Shown: positions 1 to 7,625 of the stretch, one piece after another
Layout: the number at the start of each line of letters is the position of its first letter
Position numbering within the stretch: position 1 is the first letter of the stretch
Assembly (NCBI GenBank): GCA_018402075.1
Contig: JAGYJP010000003.1
Coordinates: 202,706-266,705 of the forward strand
Reading direction: 5' to 3'
Source: Candidatus Nanopelagicales bacterium
GTDB lineage: Bacteria > Actinomycetota > Actinomycetes > S36-B12
Length of the DNA: 64,000 bases
Translations under genes and position numbers: made by a program
Notes under the pieces: model-generated
What the model saw: only the letters and a program-made list of their open reading frames with translations
Told to the model about the DNA's origin: nothing
The model's database searches: none

Positions 1-48
1 CTCAGACATCCATATGGGCAGTAATTGCGACAATCAAAGTGATTGACA

Positions 49-2625
49 CTAAATGCCATCTCGGGCCATGTCAACAAAACGCGAGTAGTGGCCCTGGAAA
101 GCTACCGTGATGTTCGCTGTGGGGCCGTTGCGATGCTTGGCAACAATGAAATCAGCTTCACCTGCACGCGGTGATTCACGTTCATAAAAATCTTCACGGT
201 GAAGAAGGACAACCATATCCGCATCTTGCTCCAAACTGCCCGACTCGCGAAGGTCTGACAACATGGGTCGTTTGTCTTGGCGTTGTTCGGGACCGCGGTT
301 GAGCTGCGAGATTGCAATGACGGGAACTTCGAGTTCTTTTGCTAGAAGTTTGAGGGACCGAGAGAATTCGGATACTTCCTGTTGACGACTTTCCACCCGC
401 TTACCACTTGTCATGAGTTGCAAGTAATCAACGACAACGAGTTTGAGATTGTGACGCTGCTTGAGTCGGCGGCATTTTGCGCGGATCTCCATGAGGGTCA
501 TGTTGGGTGAATCGTCAATGAACAATGGTGCTTCGCTGACCACGCCCATCTTGTTGGCCATTTTGGCCCAGTCCGCTTCCGTCATGGTTCCAGAACGCAT
601 ATGTTGCAATGACACTTGAGCTTCAGCGGACAACAAGCGCATGACGATTTCATTGCGAGACATTTCGAGCGAGAAAATCACACTGGTGATTCCATGTTTG
701 ATGGAAGCGTTACGGCAAATATCTAAACCAAGGGTGGAGTTATGGGTGGGAATCATGCTGGAGCCAGCAAGATACATATGCGAAGCATTATCAACTTCAA
801 TGCACTTCACTGGAACACTGGGAACCGACTCAACTTTTGTGATGAAGCGGGAGCCGTGGCGTGCTGCTGACTTTCCGCGCATGCGCTCTTTTACCAACAT
901 GCTTTTGCGCTCAAGTCTAAAAACGGAATCATGGGTGGTGAAGTTCAGGTTAAATGCAATGGATGAACTCGGTGTGCGACCCTGAACTAACTTTTTACTC
1001 ACCGACACTCGGTAGCCCAGACTGGTAATGAGTTCGCGAACTTGCATTGCCAACGTCTCAGACGTACTCGTGAACTGAATGTTTCCAGAGGAAGTCACGG
1101 TTCCGTCAGTGTCAAGGAGCCCGGCCAAGAGTGCCCTGCGCTGACGCTCTGATGCTCGCAGATATGAAAGCGGGATGTGTTTATTCCCGAGCACGCCCAA
1201 CTTCCTCAGCAGTGCCTGGACGGATCCGTGATCTTCGTGACAAGCTTGACAACGGATGAATCCGGTTCGGGGACCCCCACAATCGGGGCACGTAGTGGGA
1301 GGCACGGGTTGAGCAATCATCTTGAGTTTTCCGCCACATGACTGTCCGCAGGTCCGCACCCAGGGCAATGCCGGCAGATATTCGACACCACACACCATGC
1401 AATTACGCGAGGCAACCGGTTCGCGTGCTGGGAGTCGGATTCCAAATCGCAGACCGCCTAGGTCAGGACAGACGTAGCCGTCTGCCTCAACGTTCATGAC
1501 AATCTCCGGATCAGCGCTGGTGAAGTGAGCAGCCGCAGAGGTGCCGTCTCCTAGCCATACACCAAGTGTGTAGGGAGCTATGAGTAACTCCTGTTGGGGA
1601 AGATCAAGGGGAAGTGAATTCGTGACGCTGTGGTTCAACCGAGAATCAGCAGTCTCACACCTGATTGAATTCGCAATCTCCAGAGTTGTAGAGATTGCCG
1701 GATATATTCCGCCGCGCCGACGCGACGAACGAGTGTGGGTGAGCCATTCGTGTTCCGCATCCGCCACGATGCTCGAGCCATCGCTGAAATGGACTCGGAA
1801 GCACGGACGGTCCTGCCAAGTTTCACTGATTGCACGAACTCGAGTTGGTTTCCCATTGTCGCCGAATACCCAATCGCCAGGCACCAGGTCTCCTTGAGTG
1901 GTCCAACCAGTTGGAGTGGGGATCGGAGTGTCTAACGCCAGAGCTTTCCCAAGCGCGGGACGTGCAGCAAGGATCACCAGTTGTCCGGGATGCAAACCGT
2001 TAGTGAGCGAATCTAATTCCGCGAAGCCGGTGGGAACGCCCACCATTTCACCGTCGCGATTGGAGATCGCCTCGATTTCATTGAGTGTTCCTTGCATGAT
2101 GTCCGACAGTGGTGCGTAATCCTCTGAGGTGCGGCGTTCGGTGACTTCATAGACCTCGGCTTGGGCGCGATCGACAACGTCATCTACTTCACCTTGACCG
2201 CTGTAGCCCATGTGAACAATACGCGTGCCTGCAGTGACAAGTCGGCGCAGAATTGCCTGCTCACGCACAATGCGCGCGTAATAGTTTGCATTCGCCGCCG
2301 TGGGAACCATGGATACGAGGGTGTGTAAATACGATGCGCCACCAACACGTGAAATTTCACCCACCTTGGTGAGTTCAGACGCAACGGTGACGGCATCGGC
2401 CGGTTCACCGCGACCATAGAGATCAAGGATGACGTCGTAGAGAGTGGTATGAGATGGCCGATAAAAATCGTCGGCACGCAGTGTCTCGACAACATCTGCG
2501 ATGGCATCTTTGCTGAGCAGCATTGCACCCAGTACGGATTGCTCCGCGGCAATGTCATTGGGTGGGGTGCGGTCTACAGATTCACGCGGTTCCTCAGGAA
2601 CGTGTAACTCGGTAACGCTCACCAC
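49..2625 (-). CDS. dnaB: Replicative DNA helicase DnaB, interrupted by an intein
   Basis: Hexameric helicase that unwinds DNA at the replication fork. The 858-residue precursor consists of a 456-residue DnaB and a 402-residue intein (residues 228-629). The N-terminal DnaB domain (about 20-125) and linker precede the RecA-like core. The Walker A loop is split: PALGK ends at residue 227 and the next residue, Ser630, starts STLGLD after the intein. Walker B (VVVDYLQLM) and the ISQLNRG segment follow. The GTG start at 2625 has an AGAGGG ribosome site just upstream. Excision is needed to rebuild the ATP site, so the helicase depends on splicing. A DciA-type loader gene lies near oriC. Identification is very secure. 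Confidence 0.97.
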   Translation of the reverse strand: MVSVTELHVPEEPRESVDRTPPNDIAAEQSVLGAMLLSKDAIADVVETLRADDFYRPSHTTLYDVILDLYGRGEPADAVTVASELTKVGEISRVGGASYLHTLVSMVPTAANANYYARIVREQAILRRLVTAGTRIVHMGYSGQGEVDDVVDRAQAEVYEVTERRTSEDYAPLSDIMQGTLNEIEAISNRDGEMVGVPTGFAELDSLTNGLHPGQLVILAARPALGKALALDTPIPTPTGWTTQGDLVPGDWVFGDNGKPTRVRAISETWQDRPCFRVHFSDGSSIVADAEHEWLTHTRSSRRRGGIYPAISTTLEIANSIRCETADSRLNHSVTNSLPLDLPQQELLIAPYTLGVWLGDGTSAAAHFTSADPEIVMNVEADGYVCPDLGGLRFGIRLPAREPVASRNCMVCGVEYLPALPWVRTCGQSCGGKLKMIAQPVPPTTCPDCGGPRTGFIRCQACHEDHGSVQALLRKLGVLGNKHIPLSYLRASERQRRALLAGLLDTDGTVTSSGNIQFTSTSETLAMQVRELITSLGYRVSVSKKLVQGRTPSSSIAFNLNFTTHDSVFRLERKSMLVKERMRGKSAARHGSRFITKVESVPSVPVKCIEVDNASHMYLAGSSMIPTHNSTLGLDICRNASIKHGITSVIFSLEMSRNEIVMRLLSAEAQVSLQHMRSGTMTEADWAKMANKMGVVSEAPLFIDDSPNMTLMEIRAKCRRLKQRHNLKLVVVDYLQLMTSGKRVESRQQEVSEFSRSLKLLAKELEVPVIAISQLNRGPEQRQDKRPMLSDLRESGSLEQDADMVVLLHREDFYERESPRAGEADFIVAKHRNGPTANITVAFQGHYSRFVDMARDGI
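739..1944 (-). other. DnaB intein, class 3 type, with LAGLIDADG endonuclease
   Basis: Protein-splicing element of 402 residues inside the P-loop of DnaB. It begins with Ala228 (ALALDTP) instead of Cys or Ser and ends IPTHN before Ser630. Three residues match the class 3 signature known from mycobacterial and phage DnaB inteins: Trp294 in block B (AEHEWLTH), Cys608 in block F (VKCIEVD) and Thr627 in block G. In that class the block F Cys replaces residue 1 as first nucleophile. Two endonuclease motifs are visible, LGVWLGDG (about 354-361) and LLAGLLDTDG (about 499-508), both with acidic residues kept, so homing activity is plausible. Three or four CxxC-like pairs (409-462) between them look like zinc ribbons. 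Confidence 0.92.
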
Positions 2626-2855
2626 TGACCCTCTCCCGTGCTAAACCCTGACACCACACAGTTAATACCAAGGGTCTGACGTTAGGGACTCTGCGAACCG
2701 GTGTCTATTCACCCTGTGTGCCAAGTTGTGCACCCATTGGGCACTACCTGTGCCAAGTGTGTGGAGAAACTGTGCATCGCTCAGTTATTTTCCCCGATTT
2801 TCTCCTTTTCATGGGCGGGGATCACCCCACATCCTGTGGATAAAAAATAATTCCC
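2626..2855. promoter_or_regulatory. Divergent dnaB / phosphatase upstream region with DnaA box
   Basis: This 230-base gap separates the divergent starts of dnaB and the phosphatase gene. It contains a perfect DnaA box, TGTGGATAA at 2835-2843, only 12 bases before the phosphatase ATG, and degenerate TGTGGAGAA-like sequence near 2759. No clear -35/-10 pair could be picked for either gene. The box could mean DnaA-dependent control of dnaB or of its neighbour, which is inference. Confidence 0.45.
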
Positions 2856-3404
2856 ATGGTTAGAGTTCCCCCTATGGTCACTATCAATCCCTACCGAATC
2901 ACCACCGTATGTTTGGGCAATATCTGCCGATCTCCCATGGCAGAGGTGGTACTGCAAGAGCGCATTCGCCAAGCGGGGTTTGCGGATCTGGTGCAGGTGG
3001 ATTCCGCGGGAACCGGTGATTGGCATATTGGATATCCAGCCGATGAACGTGCTCAGGGGGAACTAGCCCGAAGTGGTTATGCGCCGGCAAAAGGACATAA
3101 GGCACGTCAAATCAATTACACCTGGATGTCCGAGTTGGATTTGATTGTGGCAATGGACTCGAGCAACTACACCAATGTCCAAGAAATTATTGAACAATCC
3201 GGCCACCGCCCTGAGTTGATGATGTTCCGGTCATTTGATCCTGACCTTGCCCACCTAGACGCCCCACACCCCGAACTTGATGTTCCCGATCCCTACTACG
3301 GAACCGGCGATGGCTTCACCGATGTCCTGAACATGATCGAGCGGGCAACCAGCGGATTAATTTCCCAGTTGCCCGCTCGATTAGATCAGCGTACTAATTC
3401 ATAA
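2856..3404 (+). CDS. Low-molecular-weight protein-tyrosine phosphatase
   Basis: Predicted cytoplasmic phosphatase of the arsenate-reductase-like LMW-PTP family. The P-loop CLGNICRSP sits near the N terminus (nucleophile Cys19 counted from 2856), and the general-acid segment DPYYG near residue 146 is the expected late motif. At 182 residues it is slightly longer than the usual 150-165. An in-frame ATG at 2874 would shorten it by six residues, and neither start has a good ribosome site. It stands alone, divergent from dnaB and convergent with a membrane-protein gene seven bases away. Substrates are unknown; relatives act on exopolysaccharide tyrosine kinases or host proteins, but no such kinase is visible here. 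Confidence 0.9.
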   Translation: MVRVPPMVTINPYRITTVCLGNICRSPMAEVVLQERIRQAGFADLVQVDSAGTGDWHIGYPADERAQGELARSGYAPAKGHKARQINYTWMSELDLIVAMDSSNYTNVQEIIEQSGHRPELMMFRSFDPDLAHLDAPHPELDVPDPYYGTGDGFTDVLNMIERATSGLISQLPARLDQRTNS

Positions 3405-3410
3405 CGTGAA

Positions 3411-4136
3411 CTAGCTAGGGCGAAGTACTTCACCGTCATTGGAAAGGCGACGGTAGGCAAGTGCATCAGCCAAGTAGGTAAATGCCGAAATAAACACGTT
3501 GATCAGTACTGCGAGAATCGAACCAACAATCAACAGGATTGCCGTGAGTGCCCCGGCCCCCGAATCACCCGCAGCCACACCAAAGATTGCCTGGATGGCC
3601 AAACTCACAACAACGAGTGCAGCAGTTGCGCCGAACAGAACAATGCGCAATCCAATGTATCGCCAGAACGCAGTGGTGATGAGTTCCCAACTGCGTGCAA
3701 GCGCAGCAAAACCGGTCATGCCGGGGTTGCCGATCAACGCAAAGGGGAATAGTGCGAACATAAATGCGAAGATCAAACCGGGAATGATAAAGGCAAATAG
3801 ACCGGTGACCACAATCCCGATGTACACCGCACCTGCGACCAGAAACCACCAGAAGCGATCGGAGCGAAACAGAACACTTAATGAAGGTTTGGCGCCTTCG
3901 CTTGCATTGTAGGCATTGCGAAGAATTCCGAGGAATACATAAAAGTACCCCAGGACACCAATCAAAATCACGATAGCACCCAGTACCGGAATGGCCACTG
4001 CTGCGGCAATTCCAATACCAACAATGATCGTCGGAACAAGAATTCCGACAACAATCACTAACAACCAATTCCAGTAATGGCGTTTGGTCAGGCTCCAAGC
4101 TTCATCTAGTACTTCAGCAATATTCAAACTGCTCAT
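3411..4136 (-). CDS. Polytopic membrane protein of unknown function
   Basis: A 241-residue protein with about six hydrophobic segments (roughly 24-45, 48-75, 95-118, 120-140, 160-182 and 195-222). It has a cytosolic-looking N terminus (LNIAEVLDEAWSLTKRHYWNW) and a charged tail. The overall pattern, an aromatic WSLTKRHYWNW entry followed by Gly/Ala-rich helices, resembles the loosely defined glycerophosphodiester-phosphodiesterase membrane-domain and DUF975-like proteins, but I cannot name the family with certainty. ATG start with GGGAGAG upstream. Nothing in the neighbourhood suggests a role. Confidence 0.75.
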   Translation of the reverse strand: MSSLNIAEVLDEAWSLTKRHYWNWLLVIVVGILVPTIIVGIGIAAAVAIPVLGAIVILIGVLGYFYVFLGILRNAYNASEGAKPSLSVLFRSDRFWWFLVAGAVYIGIVVTGLFAFIIPGLIFAFMFALFPFALIGNPGMTGFAALARSWELITTAFWRYIGLRIVLFGATAALVVVSLAIQAIFGVAAGDSGAGALTAILLIVGSILAVLINVFISAFTYLADALAYRRLSNDGEVLRPS

Positions 4137-4163
4137 GACGTGCTCTCCCTCAGAAATCGCGGT

Positions 4164-4182
4164 ATCCCACAGCTTGTGGGAT
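4164..4182. other. Short perfect hairpin upstream of membrane-protein gene
   Basis: ATCCCACA and TGTGGGAT form an 8-bp perfect stem around a 3-base loop, 28 bases before the start of the leftward membrane-protein gene. On the plus strand it is followed by TTTTC. It could be a leader structure or operator for that gene. It is too far from any plus-strand gene end to be an obvious terminator. Confidence 0.35.
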
Positions 4183-4276
4183 TTTCATCACCCCAAGCCT
4201 GTCCTATTTATGTGGATTTCTCTGTATTGAAAAGGTGTTTCGGACAATAAACATCTGAATTAATGAATAAATAATA

Positions 4277-4304
4277 GTGGGGCTGCTCAACTGAGCAACC
4301 CCAC
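4277..4304 (-). terminator. Rho-independent terminator of the rpsF-ssb-rpsR-rplI operon
   Basis: A 12-position stem (GTGGGG/CCCCAC continuing into GCTC/GAGC, one mismatch) with a 4-base loop. On the minus strand it is followed by the T-rich run TATTATTTATT. It begins 20 bases after the rplI stop, which is the expected place for the end of the operon. Confidence 0.85.
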
Positions 4305-4324
4305 TTTACGCATTTAGCGATTCT

Positions 4325-4771
4325 TTAGCCTGCGGAAACCTCAAAGGAAACCTTGGCGGTGACGCCCGGGTGAACTTCAACCGTTGCATTGTGCTTGCCA
4401 ACAGTTTTAATCGCTTTGGACAAAGTGACCTTGCGTTTGTCAATGGAAATGCCGCCAGCGGTCTTCACTGCCTGAGCCACATCAGATGCGGTCACTGAAC
4501 CAAAGAGTTTGCCGGTCTCGCCTGCCTTGGCAGGGACAACAATTGTCATGGTTTCTAGTGCTTGCTTGACTTCATTGGCATGGTCGCGGTCACGAATCTC
4601 CCGCACTTTCTGGGCACGCTTGATTGACGTGACCTGCTTTTCGCCGCCACGGGTCCAGCCAATGGCATAGCCACGTGGAAGAAGGTAGTTGCGGCCGTAA
4701 CCGTCCTTGACCTCAACAATGTCTCCTGGGTTACCGAGACCACTAACTTCTTGGGTGAGAATGAGTTTCAT
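4325..4771 (-). CDS. rplI: 50S ribosomal protein L9
   Basis: A 148-residue ribosomal protein that binds domain V of 23S rRNA and projects from the 50S subunit. The N-terminal RNA-binding domain carries the family pattern GDIVEVKDGYGRNYLLPRGYA, then a long charged helix and a C-terminal domain from about residue 80. The length is standard. It is the last gene of the rpsF-ssb-rpsR-rplI operon, 14 bases after rpsR, with the start at an ATG preceded by AGAGGG. The terminator follows directly. Confidence 0.97.
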   Translation of the reverse strand: MKLILTQEVSGLGNPGDIVEVKDGYGRNYLLPRGYAIGWTRGGEKQVTSIKRAQKVREIRDRDHANEVKQALETMTIVVPAKAGETGKLFGSVTASDVAQAVKTAGGISIDKRKVTLSKAIKTVGKHNATVEVHPGVTAKVSFEVSAG

Positions 4772-4785
4772 GTCAGTTCCCTCTC

Positions 4786-5046
4786 TTAGCGTGTTGCCGC
4801 TGAGTAGGGAAGAAGTGCCATTTCACGGGCATTCTTCACGGCCATTGCTACATCGCGCTGATGCTGCGTGCAGTTGCCGGTCACCCGACGTGCACGGATC
4901 TTGCCGCGATCAGAAATGAATTTGCGCAGCAAGTTCACATCTTTGTAGTCAAGTCCCTTGACTTCTTTTTTACAGAAGGCGCAGGCCTTGGCCTTGACCA
5001 TCTTGTTCTTGTCCAACATTGGTTGGCGCTTGTTATCGCGTGCCAT
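4786..5046 (-). CDS. rpsR: 30S ribosomal protein S18
   Basis: An 86-residue S18 that pairs with S6 in the platform of the 30S subunit. The N-terminal CAFCKK pair and a later Cys (GNCTQHQ) suggest the zinc-binding (C+) form; actinobacteria often carry both C+ and C- copies. The core [22 protein letters not shown] is typical. It lies between ssb and rplI in the conserved order. The 39-base gap to ssb contains the ribosome site AAGGAGC before the ATG. Confidence 0.96.
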   Translation of the reverse strand: MARDNKRQPMLDKNKMVKAKACAFCKKEVKGLDYKDVNLLRKFISDRGKIRARRVTGNCTQHQRDVAMAVKNAREMALLPYSAATR

Positions 5047-5085
5047 TAATAGCTCCTTGTTAATGATTGAAAAATTTGTGATTTA

Positions 5086-5565
5086 TTAGAAGGGGGGTTC
5101 GTCAAAGTTCGCTGCCGGTGCACCGGTTGCCCATGGATCGTCGGCTGGTTCAGTGGTGCCGCCTCCTTGGCCACCGCCGGAGAATCCACCGTCTGAGCGC
5201 TGAACTCGATTGACCTTCGCTGTTGCATAACGCAATGCGGGACCAACATCTTCGACTTCAACTTCCATTACGGTGCGCTTCTCACCCTCGCGGGTTTCAT
5301 ACGAACGTTGCTTCAACTTGCCAGAAACAATGACTCTTGTGCCCTTGGTGAGCGACTCGGCAACGTTTTCAGCGTATTGACGCCAGACACTGCAACGAAG
5401 GTAGGTCGGATCTCCGTCCTTCCATTCATTTGTTGTCTTGTCCAAGTAACGTGAACTGGTTGCAACCGTGAAAGAGGCAACAGCGGCACCACTCGGGGTG
5501 AAACGCAGTTCGGGATCGTTGGTCAAGTTCCCAACAACCGTCACATTGATATCCCCGGCAGCCAC
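5086..5565 (-). CDS. ssb: Single-stranded DNA-binding protein
   Basis: A 159-residue SSB. The OB-fold (about 3-110) is followed by a Gly-rich linker and the acidic tip DEPPF that docks partner proteins of replication and repair. The GTG start overlaps the rpsF stop as TAGTG, and AAAAGGTGAG lies just upstream, so the two genes are probably translationally coupled. The order S6-SSB-S18-L9-DnaB is the usual actinobacterial arrangement; here dnaB lies beyond an inserted pair of genes. Confidence 0.97.
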   Translation of the reverse strand: MAAGDINVTVVGNLTNDPELRFTPSGAAVASFTVATSSRYLDKTTNEWKDGDPTYLRCSVWRQYAENVAESLTKGTRVIVSGKLKQRSYETREGEKRTVMEVEVEDVGPALRYATAKVNRVQRSDGGFSGGGQGGGTTEPADDPWATGAPAANFDEPPF

Positions 5566-5873
5566 TAGCTCACCTTTTCGGCGACTGACCAGTTAGGGCG
5601 CAGCACCTTGGTCCGCATGACAGCTTCATTGAGGGAGAGTTGACGATCCAACTCAGCGACTGCCTCGGGGGTAGACGTCAGTTCAATGACCGCGTAGTAA
5701 CCCTCCGACTTGTGAGCGATCTCGTAAGCAAAGCGACGCTTGCCCCACAGATCAACTTTTTCTACGGAACCACCATCGGCCTTGATGACATTAAGGAATG
5801 CATCGAGACTGGGGGCAATTGTTTTTTCATCGAGTTCAGGGTCGAGAATGACCATGACTTCATATTTACGCAT
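5565..5873 (-). CDS. rpsF: 30S ribosomal protein S6
   Basis: A 102-residue S6, the first gene of the operon and partner of S18. It starts [16 protein letters not shown] and has the typical GKRRFAYEI segment. The ATG is preceded by a strong AAGGAGGTG. In many bacteria the S6:S18 pair represses this operon through a structure in the leader, and the leader here holds a fitting hairpin (see the separate entry). Confidence 0.97.
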   Translation of the reverse strand: MRKYEVMVILDPELDEKTIAPSLDAFLNVIKADGGSVEKVDLWGKRRFAYEIAHKSEGYYAVIELTSTPEAVAELDRQLSLNEAVMRTKVLRPNWSVAEKVS

Positions 5874-5960
5874 GAATTAACCCACCTCCTTCGGACTAAA
5901 CGGCCACGGTCGATCCGTGACAGGAGGGTTTCTGCCCCCGTAGGTTACCTGTATCCACAG
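5874..5960 (-). promoter_or_regulatory. rpsF leader, possible S6:S18 autoregulatory structure
   Basis: Upstream of rpsF the minus strand carries a CACGG/CCGTG hairpin (5905-5919, 5-base loop). It is followed by CCG-containing single-stranded sequence (GTCCGAAGGAGG) that includes the ribosome site. Known S6:S18 leader motifs use a stem plus a CCG element next to the ribosome site, so a regulatory role is plausible but not shown. A near DnaA box (TGTGGATAC, 5949-5957) lies further upstream. Confidence 0.35.
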
Positions 5961-6066
5961 ATTCAAACTTCGCTGCCCCCAGATACACATTCCGCACCGG
6001 CCCCTACCTTTTGGTAATCCCCCGAGGAATCATGCAGAAATGTCCATTACGGCGGCTTCACCCAAT

Positions 6067-6086
6067 TGGTACCGAAAGTGGTACCG
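6067..6086. promoter_or_regulatory. Operator/promoter of the first toxin-antitoxin pair
   Basis: Two 8-base direct repeats TGGTACCG at 6067-6074 and 6079-6086 are 12 bases apart, each containing the palindrome GGTACC. The second repeat overlaps a -10 box TACCGT (6082-6087), which lies 6 bases before the antitoxin ATG. Ribbon-helix-helix antitoxins typically bind such phased repeats to repress their own operon. Confidence 0.6.
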
Positions 6087-6093
6087 TTTCCCT

Positions 6094-6372
6094 ATGGGCA
6101 TGAACCTGCGACTACCTGATGAACTCGCCTACCAACTTCGTTCTTTGGCCAAGGAGACCGGGAAGTCGCAGCAGGTACTGATCCGAGACGCCATCGGGAT
6201 GTACCTGCGGGATTACCAACTTCAGGCCTACCCGCCGGAGATTCGACACGCGATCACGCCAGCTTCACGGCTGTTGAGCGAGATTCTTGGTGAGTTACCG
6301 CCGCCCACGGGGTGGTCCGGAGAAAAGTCGATTGTGGAGACCATCCGAGAAGACCGCGACAGCCGCGGTTAA
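6094..6372 (+). CDS. Ribbon-helix-helix antitoxin (VapB-like)
   Basis: A 92-residue protein starting MGMNLRLPDEL, with a ribbon-helix-helix fold: a beta strand (MNLRLPDELA), then two helices ending at about residue 45 (QQVLIRDAIGMYLRDY). A C-terminal arm follows that presumably wraps the toxin. The frame is open upstream to 6040, but the start at 6094 fits both the fold and a leaderless promoter. It precedes a PIN-domain toxin by 40 bases. It should neutralise the toxin and repress the operon through the repeats just upstream. Confidence 0.8.
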   Translation: MGMNLRLPDELAYQLRSLAKETGKSQQVLIRDAIGMYLRDYQLQAYPPEIRHAITPASRLLSEILGELPPPTGWSGEKSIVETIREDRDSRG

Positions 6373-6412
6373 TGCCTTGAACTCGGCTGGCATCACGAAC
6401 TCGGCTCGCACC

Positions 6413-6799
6413 ATGAAAACTTATGTCGATACAAATGTATTGGTAGGGAGTGTGACCCATGCCAATATCCGAGCTCAACTTTACGCACTCGCCGAGATAG
6501 CCGCGCGCAGTAATACTCCTTTGGTCACAAGCGAACTGACGGTGGTGGAACTGAGTCGGACGCTCATCCGTGAAGGGAAGTCCGGAATGACCCCGGAACT
6601 TAACCTCTTTGCCGGCTGCGAACTCGTGGCACCCCGACCCCTAGTTCTCCGACTCGCCTCAGAACTGCCCGTCCGGCACCTCAAGACTTTGGACTCCATT
6701 CACCTTGCCAGCGCACTTATCAGCGGCTGCAAGTCGGTAGTCACCCAAGACAAACAGTTTGCTCGGGCCTGCCACGAAGTTGGTTTACGTACTCTGTAA
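6413..6799 (+). CDS. vapC: PIN-domain toxin (VapC-like ribonuclease)
   Basis: A 128-residue PIN-domain protein. Acidic residues expected for metal binding are present: Asp6 (YVDTNVL), Glu46 (TVVELSR), Asp94 (LDSIHLAS) and Asp113 (VTQD). VapC toxins are Mg-dependent endoribonucleases that cut tRNA or rRNA. The start at 6413 matches where the domain begins; the frame extends 42 codons upstream without domain sequence. No ribosome site is obvious. It lies directly downstream of the RHH antitoxin gene and just upstream of xthA. Confidence 0.85.
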   Translation: MKTYVDTNVLVGSVTHANIRAQLYALAEIAARSNTPLVTSELTVVELSRTLIREGKSGMTPELNLFAGCELVAPRPLVLRLASELPVRHLKTLDSIHLASALISGCKSVVTQDKQFARACHEVGLRTL

Positions 6800-6845
6800 G
6801 CGCGGGTTAATCGGATGGGAACGAGCGGCGCATAGGCTTGCGTCC

Positions 6846-7625
6846 GTGCGGATTGCTACCTGGAATGTGAACTCGATCGGGGCCCGAATTGACCGGGTGG
6901 TGGAGTGGTTGGAGAGCGCCCAGCCTGATGTTGTGGCATTGCAGGAATTGAAATGCACCGACGAAGCCTTCCCGCACCTGCCGATTCAGGCGGCCGGATA
7001 TGAAGCCGTGACGCACGGCACCGGTCGGTGGAATGGGGTCGCGATCCTGACCAAGGTCGGCGCTACCGATGTAGTTCGCGGGTTGGTTGGTCAACCTGAA
7101 TATGAAGGTGCTGCCGAGCCTCGCGCAATTGGTGCCACCTGCGGTGGTGTTCGAGTGTGGAGTTTGTACTGCCCGAATGGTCGCGAGCCCGGGCACGACC
7201 ACTACAACTACAAGTTGGAATGGTTTAAGGCATTAAATGCAACGGTCGAGTCAGAGATCGCAGCAAATCCTGAACAGCCATTTGCTGCTATCGGTGACTA
7301 CAACATTGCACCGACCGATGCTGACGTGTGGGATATTTCTCAGTTTGCTGATTCAACGCATGTGACCGCTGCGGAACGGTCTGCGCTTACAGATCTTTCC
7401 AACCTTGGGCTAAGTGAGGTGATGCCGCGCGCATTGAAGGGCGAGCCATTCACATTCTGGGATTACCGCAATGGTTCATTTCACCGTGGTTGGGGAATGC
7501 GAATTGATTTGGTCTATGGCAATACTGCATTTAATGCACGAGTCACTGATGCCTATGTTGATCGAGACGCACGCAAAGGTAAGGGCGCATCCGATCACGC
7601 TCCGGTGGTTGTTGATCTCACATGA
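6846..7625 (+). CDS. xthA: Exodeoxyribonuclease III (AP endonuclease)
   Basis: A 259-residue repair nuclease of the exonuclease-endonuclease-phosphatase superfamily that cuts at abasic sites and degrades 3' ends. Motifs in order: WNVNSIGAR, LQELKC (metal Glu), YCPNGR, GDYNIAP, WGMRIDLVY and the terminal SDHAPVV with catalytic Asp-His. I chose the GTG at 6846 because the fold starts there and a -10 box TAGGCT (6833-6838) lies 7 bases upstream, as at other leaderless genes here. The TGA overlaps the ATG of the FemX gene. Confidence 0.93.
   Translation: MRIATWNVNSIGARIDRVVEWLESAQPDVVALQELKCTDEAFPHLPIQAAGYEAVTHGTGRWNGVAILTKVGATDVVRGLVGQPEYEGAAEPRAIGATCGGVRVWSLYCPNGREPGHDHYNYKLEWFKALNATVESEIAANPEQPFAAIGDYNIAPTDADVWDISQFADSTHVTAAERSALTDLSNLGLSEVMPRALKGEPFTFWDYRNGSFHRGWGMRIDLVYGNTAFNARVTDAYVDRDARKGKGASDHAPVVVDLT

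Noticed and set aside
1..48. Gene at the left edge
   Set aside because: Only 48 bases after the dnaB stop, no frame or hairpin that can be supported.
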